NCBI GenBank assembly: GCA_004297725.1
Contig: SCUS01000113.1
Location: forward strand, 117,110 to 181,109
Direction of reading: 5' to 3'
From: Myxococcaceae bacterium
Lineage (GTDB): Bacteria > Myxococcota_A > Polyangia > Polyangiales > Ga0077539
Length of the DNA stretch: 64,000 nucleotides
The position numbers were made by a program, and so were the translations under genes. The notes under the pieces were generated by a model that was not told where the DNA came from, did not search any database, and saw only the letters and a list, made by a program, of their open reading frames with translations. Below are positions 56,418 through 64,000 of this stretch, one piece after another. Position 1 is the stretch's first letter. Each line of letters opens with the position of its first letter.

Positions 56418-59400
56418 ATGAACATCGCTTTCACTGCCACGCTTTCCGACCGTGTAATCGACCGTGACACCCTCCCGCCGCCGCCCCGCGCCTTCACCGC
56501 GGGCATCAGCGGCTTCAGCTACGAAGACCTCCGGGACGTCGCGCAGCTCCCGAGGCTGATGGATGCCTTCGACGCGCACGCGCGCGCGGCCCTCGACCCC
56601 GGGCTCTGGGATCGCTTCGTGGCGTACCGCCGTGATGGGGGACACGGGTCGAGCCCGGACGAGATCTCCGAGCTGCTGGTGGCGGTGGCCCCGGTGGTGT
56701 CGGACTTCCTCGGAAGGCTCTTCGGCGTCGAGGCGCAGCTCGGCGACGTCGCGGGGGACATCGGCCGCGAGGGGGTGATCTTCGAGTTCAAGCGGGAGTT
56801 CGTGAAGAAGCGCACCGCCCGCCGCAAGCGCTCGGAGATCGAGTCGCTCGGCGTGGCTGAGCGCGCGAGGCTCGACCAGGCCGCCCGCGCCGCGCTCTCC
56901 CTCGCCACCGGCGCCCCCGACCACTGGAACGACGAGCGCGAGGTCGCGCAGTCGGTGCTCCCGTTGCTGTACGCCGAGGAGCTGTTTCGCAAGGCGGCGG
57001 CGCGCGGCGGGGTGGTCGCGACGGAGGAGGACTTCACCAGGGCCCGTAAGATCCTGGCCGGGGCGCACGCGCACCCGCAGCTCTCGGCCGACCTCGCGGG
57101 CCTCCCTGCGGAGGTCGCCCAGGAGTCCGACGCGGTGGCGCTCTACGGCTCGATCCTCGACCTCGTCGACCGCTGGTGCCTGCTGCGCATGGTCGACCAC
57201 GACTACGACCACCACTGGGTGTCGCTCCGTCTCCCTCGCACCCTCGACCCGCAGAACCTGGTCCCGCTGCTGCGCGCGAAGCCCGAGCTCCCGGAGGCGA
57301 TCATCGGCGCGCACCACCGCCGCGAGCGCGACGGCTTCGCCCTCACCGACCGCCGGGCCGACCTGCGCGACGTGATGAACGAGGTCGACTACTGCCTCTA
57401 CTGCCACGACCGCGGCAAGGACAGCTGCTCCAAGGGGATGCACAACAAGGACGGCTCGCTCAAGGCCAACGCCCTGGGCATCGGCCTCACCGGCTGCCCC
57501 CTCGACGAGAAGATCTCCGAGGCCCACCTGCTGAAGCAGGGCGGCCGGGTGCTCGCGGCGCTCGCGGTCATCATGGTCGACAACCCGATGGTGCCGGGCA
57601 CCGGCCACCGCATCTGCAACGACTGCATGAAGGCCTGCATCTTCCAGAAGCAGGAGCCGGTGAACATCCCGCAGATCGAGACCTCGATCCTGACGGACGT
57701 GCTCGCGCTGCCGTGGGGCTTCGAGATCTACGACCTGCTCACCCGCTGGAACCCGCTGCGCGCCCGCCGCCCCTACGCGCTCCCGTACAACGGCAAGAAC
57801 GTCATGGTCGTCGGCCTCGGCCCGGCCGGGTACACCCTCGCGCACTACCTCTGGAACGAGGGCTTCGGCGTCGCGGGCGTGGACGGCCTCAAGATCGAGC
57901 CGCTCCCCCCGTCGCTGCTCACCGAGCCGCTGGAGGACTTCCGCACCCAGTACGTCGAGCTGCAAGACCGGGTGCTCCTCGGCTTCGGCGGCGTGAGCGA
58001 GTACGGCATCACCGTCCGCTGGGACAAGAACTTCCTCACGCTCGTCTACGTCTCCCTCGCGCGCCGCAAGCACCTCGCGATCTACGGCGGCGTGCGCTTC
58101 GGCGGCACCGTCGACCTCGACGACGCGTGGCAGCTCGGCTTCCACCACGTCGCCATCGCCGCGGGCGCGGGCAAGCCGACGCTGGTCGACATCCCCAACG
58201 GGCTCATCCGCGGCATCCGCCAGGCCTCGGACTTCCTCATGGCCCTGCAGCTCACCGGGGCCTACAAGCGCAGCGCGCTGGCCAACCTCCCGGTGCGCCT
58301 GCCCGCCATCGTGATCGGCGGCGGGCTCACGGGCATCGACACCGCCACCGAGCTGCGCGCCTACTACGTGGTGCAGGTGGAGAAGGTGCTGGAGCGCCAC
58401 GAGACCCTCTGCCGCGAGCTCGGCGAGGCCGCCGCGGTGCGCGCCTACACGGCCGAGGAGATGGAGGTGCTCCACGAGCAGCTCGGGCACGGCAGGCTCA
58501 TCCGCGAGGAGCGGGCGAAGGCGAAGGCGGAGGGCCGGGAGCCGCGCTTCAACGCGCTGCTCGACGCGTGGGGCGGCGTGTCGCTGGCCTACCGCCGCGG
58601 CATCAACGACTCCCCGGCGTACCGGCTCAACCACGAGGAGATCGAGAAGTTTCTCGAGGAGGGCGTGACCTTCATCGAGCACCTCTCCCCGAAGGAGGCG
58701 GTGCCGGACCAGTACGGCGCGGTGAAGGCGATGCGCTTCGACCGCATGGAGATGAAGGACGGCAAGCTCGTGGCGAGCGGGGACGTGGTCGAGCTCCCGG
58801 CGCGCACCGTCTGCATCGCCGCGGGCACCGCCCCCAACGTGACCTACGAGCGCGAGCTGCCGGGGGCCTTCGTGATGAACGCGAAGACCAAGGCCTTCCA
58901 GCAGCACCGGGTGGCGCGCGACGCCGACGGGGTGATGCGCGCGACGCCGGACGACAAGGGCTTCTTCACGTCGTACGTCGGCCCGGAGGGGCAGGTGGTG
59001 AGCTTCTACGGCGACAACCACCCGGTCTATGCGGGCTCGGTGGTGAAGGCCATGTCGAGCGCGCGCGACGGATACTCGCACGTGGTGAAGGCCTTCGAGG
59101 GCGAGCTGAGGGCGCTCGACCCCAGCGCCCAGCCCGCGCGCGACGCGGCGTGGACGGCGATGCGGGCGCGGCTCGACGACCAGCTCCAGGCGGTGGTGCA
59201 CGAGGTGCGGAGGCTCACGCCGACCATCGTCGAGGTGGTGGTGAGGGCGCCGCTGGCCTCGAAGAAGTTTCACCCGGGGCAGTTCTACCGGCTGCAGAAC
59301 TACGAGATGTACTCGTACGTGGTCGAGGGCACCCGGCTCTCCATGGAAGGCCTCGCCATGACCGGCGCGTGGACCGACCCGGAGAAGGGGCTTCTCTCGA

Positions 59401-60158
59401 TGATCGCGCTGGAGATGGGCGCGAGCTCGAAGCTCATCGCGGCGCTGCGCGTGGGCGAGCCGGTGGTGGTGATGGGCCCGACCGGGGCGCCGACGGAGAT
59501 CCCGAAGAACGAGCGCGTGCTGCTGTGCGGCGGAGGCCTCGGCAACGCGGTGCTCTTCTCCATCGGCAAGGCGCTGCGGGCCAACGGCTGCGAGGTGATC
59601 TACTTCGCGGGCTACAAGAACCCGTCCGACCTCTTCCGCGTGGAGGACATCGAGGCCTCCGCCGACCAGGTGATCTGGACCTCCGACGTGGGCCCGGCGA
59701 TCCCCGCGCGGCGCCCGCAGGACCGCTCCTTCGTGGGCAACATGGTGCAGGCCATGATGGCCTACGCGCGCGGCGACCTCGGCCCGCAGGGCATCGAGCT
59801 GGCGAAGTGCGAGCGGCTCATCGTGATCGGCAGCGACCGGATGATGGCCGCCGTGAAGGCCGCGCGGCACGAGATCCTGAAGCCCTACCTGAAGCCCGGG
59901 CACATCGCGATCGGGAGCATCAACTCGCCGATGCAGTGCATGATGAAGGAGATCTGCGCGCAGTGCCTGCAGCGCCACGTCGACCCGGTGACCGGCAAGG
60001 TCAGCATGGTCTTCACCTGCTTCAACCAGGACCAGGATCTCGACCGCGTGGACTTCCCCTTCCTCAACGACCGCCTGAAGCAGTCGGGGATGCAGGAGAA
60101 GCTCTCCAGCCTGTGGCTCGAGCGCCTGCTCAAGATCCAGGACATCCCGCGCGTCTGA
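56418..60158 (+). CDS. Large flavin/iron-sulfur oxidoreductase, NfnL-NfnS-like fusion with unknown N-terminal region
   Basis: A 1246-residue soluble protein. Residues 1-320 are helical and not recognised. A GltD/NfnL-like part follows: Cys-rich region C326-x2-C329-x7-C337 and C400-x2-C403-x3-C407, FAD-binding VVGLGPAGYTLAH near 463, and NAD(P)-binding VIGGGLTGIDTATEL near 632. From about residue 915 there is a ferredoxin-NADP reductase/NfnS-like part: HPGQFYRLQNYE (flavin binding) and LCGGGLGNAVLFSIG. It ends with a PyrK/NfnS-like 2Fe-2S set, CMMKEICAQC and FTC. The parts match the two subunits of electron-bifurcating NADH-dependent ferredoxin:NADP oxidoreductase, so bifurcation is possible but unproven. 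GGAGGAG lies before the ATG. Confidence 0.9.
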   Translation: MNIAFTATLSDRVIDRDTLPPPPRAFTAGISGFSYEDLRDVAQLPRLMDAFDAHARAALDPGLWDRFVAYRRDGGHGSSPDEISELLVAVAPVVSDFLGRLFGVEAQLGDVAGDIGREGVIFEFKREFVKKRTARRKRSEIESLGVAERARLDQAARAALSLATGAPDHWNDEREVAQSVLPLLYAEELFRKAAARGGVVATEEDFTRARKILAGAHAHPQLSADLAGLPAEVAQESDAVALYGSILDLVDRWCLLRMVDHDYDHHWVSLRLPRTLDPQNLVPLLRAKPELPEAIIGAHHRRERDGFALTDRRADLRDVMNEVDYCLYCHDRGKDSCSKGMHNKDGSLKANALGIGLTGCPLDEKISEAHLLKQGGRVLAALAVIMVDNPMVPGTGHRICNDCMKACIFQKQEPVNIPQIETSILTDVLALPWGFEIYDLLTRWNPLRARRPYALPYNGKNVMVVGLGPAGYTLAHYLWNEGFGVAGVDGLKIEPLPPSLLTEPLEDFRTQYVELQDRVLLGFGGVSEYGITVRWDKNFLTLVYVSLARRKHLAIYGGVRFGGTVDLDDAWQLGFHHVAIAAGAGKPTLVDIPNGLIRGIRQASDFLMALQLTGAYKRSALANLPVRLPAIVIGGGLTGIDTATELRAYYVVQVEKVLERHETLCRELGEAAAVRAYTAEEMEVLHEQLGHGRLIREERAKAKAEGREPRFNALLDAWGGVSLAYRRGINDSPAYRLNHEEIEKFLEEGVTFIEHLSPKEAVPDQYGAVKAMRFDRMEMKDGKLVASGDVVELPARTVCIAAGTAPNVTYERELPGAFVMNAKTKAFQQHRVARDADGVMRATPDDKGFFTSYVGPEGQVVSFYGDNHPVYAGSVVKAMSSARDGYSHVVKAFEGELRALDPSAQPARDAAWTAMRARLDDQLQAVVHEVRRLTPTIVEVVVRAPLASKKFHPGQFYRLQNYEMYSYVVEGTRLSMEGLAMTGAWTDPEKGLLSMIALEMGASSKLIAALRVGEPVVVMGPTGAPTEIPKNERVLLCGGGLGNAVLFSIGKALRANGCEVIYFAGYKNPSDLFRVEDIEASADQVIWTSDVGPAIPARRPQDRSFVGNMVQAMMAYARGDLGPQGIELAKCERLIVIGSDRMMAAVKAARHEILKPYLKPGHIAIGSINSPMQCMMKEICAQCLQRHVDPVTGKVSMVFTCFNQDQDLDRVDFPFLNDRLKQSGMQEKLSSLWLERLLKIQDIPRV

Positions 60159-60173
60159 TCCATATTGCTCCTC

Positions 60174-60620
60174 ATGAGCAGTCCTCCCCCGGGTCGCGAG
60201 CTGACCACCGACGCCGAGCTTCGCGACCTCCTCCGATCGACCTCCCGCGTCGCCGTGCTGGGCATCAAGACCGAGGCGCAGTCCGACCAGGCCGCGTTCT
60301 ACGTGCCCTCGTACCTCGCCTCGGCGGGCGTCGAGGTGGTGCCCGTCCCGGTGTACTACCCCGAGGTCACGACCATCCTGGGGCGCCCGGTGTTTCGCAG
60401 CGTGGCGGCGGTGCCGGGCCCCGTCGACATCGTGGACGTCTTCCGTCGCCCGGCCGACCTCATGGCCCACCTCGACGACCTGATCGCCGCGCGCCCGAGG
60501 GTGGTCTGGCTCCAGAGCGGCATCCGCCACCCGGCCTTCTGCGAAGCCCTCCGCGCGGCGGGCATCGACGTGGTGCAGGACCGCTGCCTGATGGTCGACC
60601 ACCGGCGCCTCGCCCGCTGA
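60174..60620 (+). CDS. CoA-binding (YccU-like) protein
   Basis: A 148-residue Rossmann-fold protein of the succinyl-CoA synthetase-like CoA-binding family: RVAVLGIKTEA, VPVPVYYPEVTTILGRPVF, VDIVDVFRRPADLMAHL and VWLQSGIRHP are typical. The role of the single-domain form is not established. It starts 15 bases after the large oxidoreductase, probably in the same operon, and its C-terminus VQDRCLMVDHRRL is conserved in the family. Confidence 0.93.
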   Translation: MSSPPPGRELTTDAELRDLLRSTSRVAVLGIKTEAQSDQAAFYVPSYLASAGVEVVPVPVYYPEVTTILGRPVFRSVAAVPGPVDIVDVFRRPADLMAHLDDLIAARPRVVWLQSGIRHPAFCEALRAAGIDVVQDRCLMVDHRRLAR

Positions 60621-60645
60621 GCGGAGGCGCCGGGCGGTCGCCGGG

Positions 60646-61623
60646 TCAGATCTCGAAGTCGGGGAGGTTGTCCGGGAGGGAGGTGCTGAGCAGCGGCGCG
60701 CTCCGGCCGCCGCCGGGGGGCTGCACCCGAAGCTCCGGGGGCTTCATCGCGACGCGCGACCCCGGCGGGACGCTCCTCGTGACGAAGACCGAGCCGCCGA
60801 GCACGCTGTCGGCGCCGACGACGGTGCTCCCGCCGAGCACCGTGGCGTTGGCGTAGAGGGTGACGTTGTCCTCCACCGTGGGGTGGCGCTTGGTGTTGCG
60901 GATCACCCGGCCGTTCTCGTCGCGCGGGTGGGACAGCGCTCCGAGGGTGACGCCCTGGTAGATCTTCACGTCGCTGCCGAGGTGGCTGGTCTCGCCGACC
61001 ACGACGCCGGTCGCGTGGTCGATGAAGAAGCGCGGCCCGATGGTGGCGCCGGGGTGGATGTCTGCGCCGCTCTGGGCGTGCGCCCACTCGGACATGATCC
61101 TGGGCATCAGCGGGACGCCCATGGCCCAGAGCTCGTGCGCGACGCGGTGCACGGTGACCGCGAGCAGCCCCGGGTACGACAGGATGATCTCGTCCAGGCT
61201 GGCCGCCGCGGGGTCGCCGTCCATCGCCGCCTGCACGTCGCGGAGCAGCGTCGCGCGCAGCTCCGGGAGCTTCGCGAGGAGCCGGTCGGCCAGCCGAAGC
61301 GCGTGGTCGCTGCAGCCCGGGAGGTCTTCGGGCAGGCCCTCGGACTCCGCGCTGAAGCAGAGGCACTGCTCGATCTGGTGGGCGAGCTTGTCGCGCAGCG
61401 AGGAGAGCAGCGCCCCGACGTGGTAGCGCATCGTCTCCGCGGTGAGGTCCTGCCGGCCGTAGTAGCCCGGGTAGAACACCTCGAAGAAGATGCGCGCCAC
61501 GGCGATGATGGCCTCCCGCGACGGCAGGAAGCGCCGCCCGATGCGCTGCCCCGTGGGCTCGTCGCGGTAGCTGGCGAGCAGCGCGTCGACGACTCCGTCG
61601 AGCGCGCCAGGTCCCTCGGTCAT
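60646..61623 (-). CDS. cysE: Serine O-acetyltransferase
   Basis: A 325-residue enzyme that acetylates serine for cysteine synthesis. An N-terminal helical part precedes a left-handed beta-helix with hexapeptide turns (IHPGATIGPRFFIDHATGVV, GVTLGALSHPRD, NVTLYANATVLGGST). The active-site His and Asp lie in IDHATG and the nearby ALSHPRDENGR. It is longer than E. coli CysE (273), with an extended C-terminus rich in Pro/Gly, ending in DFEI; an Ile at the C-terminus is what CysK binds in the cysteine synthase complex. The start overlaps the cysK stop by four bases. Confidence 0.95.
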   Translation of the reverse strand: MTEGPGALDGVVDALLASYRDEPTGQRIGRRFLPSREAIIAVARIFFEVFYPGYYGRQDLTAETMRYHVGALLSSLRDKLAHQIEQCLCFSAESEGLPEDLPGCSDHALRLADRLLAKLPELRATLLRDVQAAMDGDPAAASLDEIILSYPGLLAVTVHRVAHELWAMGVPLMPRIMSEWAHAQSGADIHPGATIGPRFFIDHATGVVVGETSHLGSDVKIYQGVTLGALSHPRDENGRVIRNTKRHPTVEDNVTLYANATVLGGSTVVGADSVLGGSVFVTRSVPPGSRVAMKPPELRVQPPGGGRSAPLLSTSLPDNLPDFEI

Positions 61624-62603
61624 TGGGCGGTCGCCTTCTCCACGCCCTCGAACATCCCCTCGAAGAGAGCTCCCGTGAGGTACCGCTCGCCGGCGTCGGG
61701 CAGCACCACGACGATGGTCTTGCCCGCGTTGGCCGGGTCGAGGGCGAGGCGCTGCGCGGCCACCATGGCGGCGCCGCAGGAGATGCCCGAGAGGATGCCC
61801 TCCTCGGAGGCCAGCCGGCGGGCCATGGTGATGGCCTCCTCGTTGGTGACCCGCTCCACGCGGTCGACGATGGAGAGGTCGAGGTTCTTCGGCACGAAGC
61901 CCGCGCCGAGGCCCTGGATCTTGTGCGGCCCCGGGACCAGGGCCTCGCCCGCGAGGGTCTGGGAGATCACCGGCGAGTGCAGCGGCTCGACGGCCACCGT
62001 GGTGATGGCCTTGCTGCGGGTGTGCTTGATGTAGCGGGAGACGCCGGTGATGGTGCCGCCGGTGCCGACGCCGCTGACCAGGATGTCCACGAGGCCGTCC
62101 GTGTCGTCCCAGATCTCCGGGCCGGTGGTGCGCTCATGGATGGCGGGGTTGGCCGGGTTCTCGAACTGCCGCATCAGCACGTAGGTGTCGGGCTCCGTCG
62201 CGGCGAGCTCCTCGGCCTTGGCGATGGCGCCCTTCATCCCCTGCGCGCCGGGCGTGAGGATGAGCGTGGCGCCGAAGGCCGTGAGCACCTTGCGGCGCTC
62301 GATGGTCATGGTCTCCGGCATGGTGAGCACGCACTTGTATCCGCGGGCCGCGGCGGCGAAGGCGAGGGCGATGCCCGTGTTGCCGCTGGTCGCCTCGACG
62401 ATGACCTTGCCCGGCTTGAGGAGCCCACGGTCCTCCGCGTCCCAGACCATCGCGGCGCCGATGCGGCACTTCACCGAGTACGCGGGGTTGCGACCCTCGA
62501 TCTTGGCCAGCACGGTCGCGTGGGCGCCGTGCGTGATGCGGTTGATGCGGACGAGGGGCGTGTGTCCGATGCTGCGGGAATTGTCTGCGTAGATGTTGGA
62601 CAT
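61620..62603 (-). CDS. cysK: Cysteine synthase A
   Basis: A 327-residue PLP enzyme that makes cysteine from O-acetylserine and sulfide. The lysine lies in NPAYSVKCRIGA, as in enterobacterial CysK. EATSGNTGIALA, VGTGGTITGVSRYI and SGISCGAAM are conserved. The frame begins with SNIYADNSRSIGHTPLVRIN, typical of CysK. cysE overlaps its stop by ATGA, so the two subunits of the cysteine synthase complex are made together. Confidence 0.97.
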   Translation of the reverse strand: MSNIYADNSRSIGHTPLVRINRITHGAHATVLAKIEGRNPAYSVKCRIGAAMVWDAEDRGLLKPGKVIVEATSGNTGIALAFAAAARGYKCVLTMPETMTIERRKVLTAFGATLILTPGAQGMKGAIAKAEELAATEPDTYVLMRQFENPANPAIHERTTGPEIWDDTDGLVDILVSGVGTGGTITGVSRYIKHTRSKAITTVAVEPLHSPVISQTLAGEALVPGPHKIQGLGAGFVPKNLDLSIVDRVERVTNEEAITMARRLASEEGILSGISCGAAMVAAQRLALDPANAGKTIVVVLPDAGERYLTGALFEGMFEGVEKATAQ

Positions 62604-62656
62604 GGGCGTGAACGTAGCCCAAGTCCCTCGCGCCGTGCACCGCCCGGGAGGGGCCC

Positions 62657-63592
62657 TCAGGCGCAGACGCGGTTGCGTCCGCCGCGCTTCGCCTGGAAGA
62701 GCTTGGCGTCGGCCGCTCGGATGAAGTCGTCGGTGGTGCGGATCGCGGGGTTCCACTGGGCGACGCCGAGGGAGATGGTGACCGGGATGCGGATGCGGTC
62801 GAAGAGGAAGGGCTGCGAGGCCACGAGGACGCACAGCTCCTGCGCGAGGGTGACCGCTCCCTGGAGGGTGGTCTCCGGGAGCAGCAGCGCGAACTCCTCG
62901 CCGCCGTAGCGCCCGAAGACCTCGTTGCGCCGCACCCGGCTGCGCACGAGCGAGGCGATCTCCTTGAGCACCACGTCGCCGGCCACGTGCCCGTAGGTGT
63001 CGTTGACCTTCTTGAAGTGGTCGACGTCGAACATCACCAGCGAGAGGGGGCGGCCGTGGCGCAGCGAGCGGTTGAGCTCGTCGGTGATCTTCTCCGTGAG
63101 GTGCCGCTTGTTGGCCGCCTGGGTGAGCCCGTCGGTCACCATCATCTGCGAGATGGTCTCGATGAACTCCGACTCCAGGTCGCCCGCGGAGAGGTACTTC
63201 AGGATCACGTCGCCGACCTTCACCCGGTCGCCGTTGCGGAGCGGGGTCTCGCGGGTGAGCACGTCGTTGACGTAGGTGCCGTTGGTGCTGTTGTTGTCGT
63301 GCACCCACCACACGCCGTCGCGCTTCACCAGCTTCGCGTGCTTGCGAGAGACGCCCTCGAATTCCAGCACGAGGGAGTTGCTCACGTCCCGGCCGATGGT
63401 GAGCTCCTGCGCCGGCCCGTCGAGCTGGATGCGCTTGCCCAGCGGACCGCGACCCTCGCGGGTGTAGATCACCACCAGGCAGTCGGAGCCACCCGTGTGC
63501 TGACCCAGGCCCGGCTCCGCCCGGAGCACCTGCGTCTGGACCTGCCAGGCGGACTCGGGGTGCAGCTCGGGGTGATCCTTCGGGTCTGCCAT
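62657..63592 (-). CDS. Diguanylate cyclase with N-terminal FHA domain
   Basis: A 311-residue protein. The FHA domain (about residues 60-135) has TIGRDVSNSLVLEFEGVSRK and NNSTNGTYV. The GGDEF domain follows with FDVDHFKKVNDTYGH and the active site GGEEF at residues 230-234, which makes c-di-GMP from two GTP. The usual inhibitory site RxxD five residues before is R-R-N-E here, so product inhibition may be weak. The FHA domain could link it to Ser/Thr kinase signals (inference). The ATG at 63592 is chosen for the family start. Confidence 0.94.
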   Translation of the reverse strand: MADPKDHPELHPESAWQVQTQVLRAEPGLGQHTGGSDCLVVIYTREGRGPLGKRIQLDGPAQELTIGRDVSNSLVLEFEGVSRKHAKLVKRDGVWWVHDNNSTNGTYVNDVLTRETPLRNGDRVKVGDVILKYLSAGDLESEFIETISQMMVTDGLTQAANKRHLTEKITDELNRSLRHGRPLSLVMFDVDHFKKVNDTYGHVAGDVVLKEIASLVRSRVRRNEVFGRYGGEEFALLLPETTLQGAVTLAQELCVLVASQPFLFDRIRIPVTISLGVAQWNPAIRTTDDFIRAADAKLFQAKRGGRNRVCA

Positions 63593-63609
63593 TGACGATG
63601 GTTCAAAAG

Positions 63610-63637
63610 GGTATCGGCGCGCAACCTGCCGCGTCAA
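63610..63637 (-). promoter_or_regulatory. Promoter candidate for the FHA-GGDEF gene
   Basis: On the minus strand TTGACG at 63632-63637 and GATACC at 63610-63615 are separated by 16 bases. The first hexamer lies within a short inverted repeat GCGTCA...TGACGC at 63631-63653, which could instead be a weak terminator of the gene at 63684. Confidence 0.35.
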
Positions 63638-63683
63638 GCGAACTCACTGACGCGCAGCGTCCAGCGCTACGCGGCGAGCGCGT

Positions 63684-64000
63684 TCAGGGGCGGGCTTCGA
63701 AGGTGAGCGTGTAGGGCGAGCACGAGGCGCCGCTGAACCAGCGCACCTCGACATAGAAGTCGAAGCTGTCGCTGCCGAGGTCGCCGCCGCCGCTGAGGGT
63801 GTACTGGTCGGTGATGCCCGCGAGCTGCTGAGAGCTGCCGAGGAGGCGGCCGCAGGCGCTGTAGACGAAGAGGTCGTAGTCGACGCCGGTCGGGACGCGC
63901 AGCGTGAGGCGCCCGTTGAGCGAGGCGGGGCAGACCGAGCACTCGTTGAGTCGGCCGCGATACCACCGGGAGCGGTTGCCCATGCGGGTCGCGACCACCC
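63684..64000 (-). CDS. C-terminal part of an exported protein of unknown function
   Basis: The frame ends at 63684 and is open to the window edge, so the N-terminus lies outside. The 105 residues seen contain VPTGVDYDLFVYSACGRLLG and DFYVEVRWFSGASCSPYTLTF, a pattern like bacterial pre-peptidase C-terminal domains, small beta-sandwiches at the end of secreted proteins. Four Cys could form disulfides. The whole protein cannot be named from this piece. Confidence 0.65.
   Translation of the reverse strand, partial: VVATRMGNRSRWYRGRLNECSVCPASLNGRLTLRVPTGVDYDLFVYSACGRLLGSSQQLAGITDQYTLSGGGDLGSDSFDFYVEVRWFSGASCSPYTLTFEARP

Noticed and set aside
56232..60602. A 1456-codon open frame on the minus strand opposite the large oxidoreductase
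   Set aside because: It runs antisense to a gene with clear flavin and Fe-S motifs. It has no domain, is rich in Arg/Gly/His/Val as expected of a high-GC shadow, and crosses several real gene boundaries.

Overview
The window reads as chromosomal DNA of a high-GC Myxococcota bacterium, most like the Polyangiales/Sandaracinaceae side of that phylum (inference). The reasons are the very high G+C with G/C-ending codons, the dense set of FHA, Ser/Thr kinase and PP2C proteins, secreted lipoproteins whose lipid-anchored N-termini run into Asp/Val/Pro/Ala-rich linkers, TPR-PEGA proteins, a type IV pilus block in the order pilB-pilT-pilC-pilS, and an alternative complex III fused in one operon to a caa3 oxidase. 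No prophage, insertion sequence, CRISPR array, rRNA or tRNA gene was recognised.

Layout. 1-4.5 kb: two large exported proteins on the minus strand, one cut by the window edge and one a beta-propeller/di-haem lipoprotein. 4.6-6.7 kb: deoC-serS. 6.8-9.7 kb: prepilin peptidase with a TPR partner, then a PP2C phosphatase. 9.8-15.4 kb: an alpha/beta hydrolase, family 4 uracil-DNA glycosylase, a very acidic protein that overlaps tail-to-tail with a membrane flippase-like protein, an FHA-sigma54 activator and pgsA. 15.4-21.3 kb: the pilus motor block pilB-pilT-pilC-pilS on the minus strand. 21.4-23.8 kb: an FHA protein and a Ser/Thr kinase, divergent from pilB. 23.8-25.5 kb: nadC-birA.

25.9-39.0 kb is a respiratory operon: actA-actB-actC-actD-actE-actF, a small membrane protein, a SCO copper chaperone, then coxB-coxA-coxC-coxD. 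Many junctions overlap by ATGA. It should carry electrons from quinol to oxygen: the act proteins oxidise quinol, and cytochrome c domains in ActE and CoxB pass electrons to an A2-type haem-copper oxidase. 39.0-47.9 kb: a lipoprotein, mutS, a CapA-like lipoprotein, a multi-pass membrane protein, an outer-membrane-like protein, an alpha/beta hydrolase, a PilZ protein and a cystathionine beta-synthase-like enzyme. 47.9-56.2 kb is the accessory surface region: repeat-rich and Cys-rich lipoproteins, a bacterial Ig-like lipoprotein, TetR, TPR-PEGA and an endonuclease/exonuclease/phosphatase lipoprotein, with a 77-bp-arm foldback repeat at 49.67-49.88 kb. 56.4-64 kb: a 1246-residue oxidoreductase resembling fused NfnL-NfnS subunits, a CoA-binding protein, cysK-cysE, an FHA-GGDEF diguanylate cyclase and a partial secreted protein.

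Most unusual points: (i) about a dozen genes start 6-10 nt after a TAnnnT or TGnTA-type -10 element with no ribosome binding site, suggesting widespread leaderless transcription; (ii) CoxB has about 15 extra residues inside its CuA ligand loop; (iii) the oxidase operon proteins carry repeated His-rich segments; (iv) an FHA-type rather than receiver-type sigma54 activator sits where pilR would be expected; (v) the fused Nfn-like protein has a roughly 320-residue N-terminal region I do not recognise.
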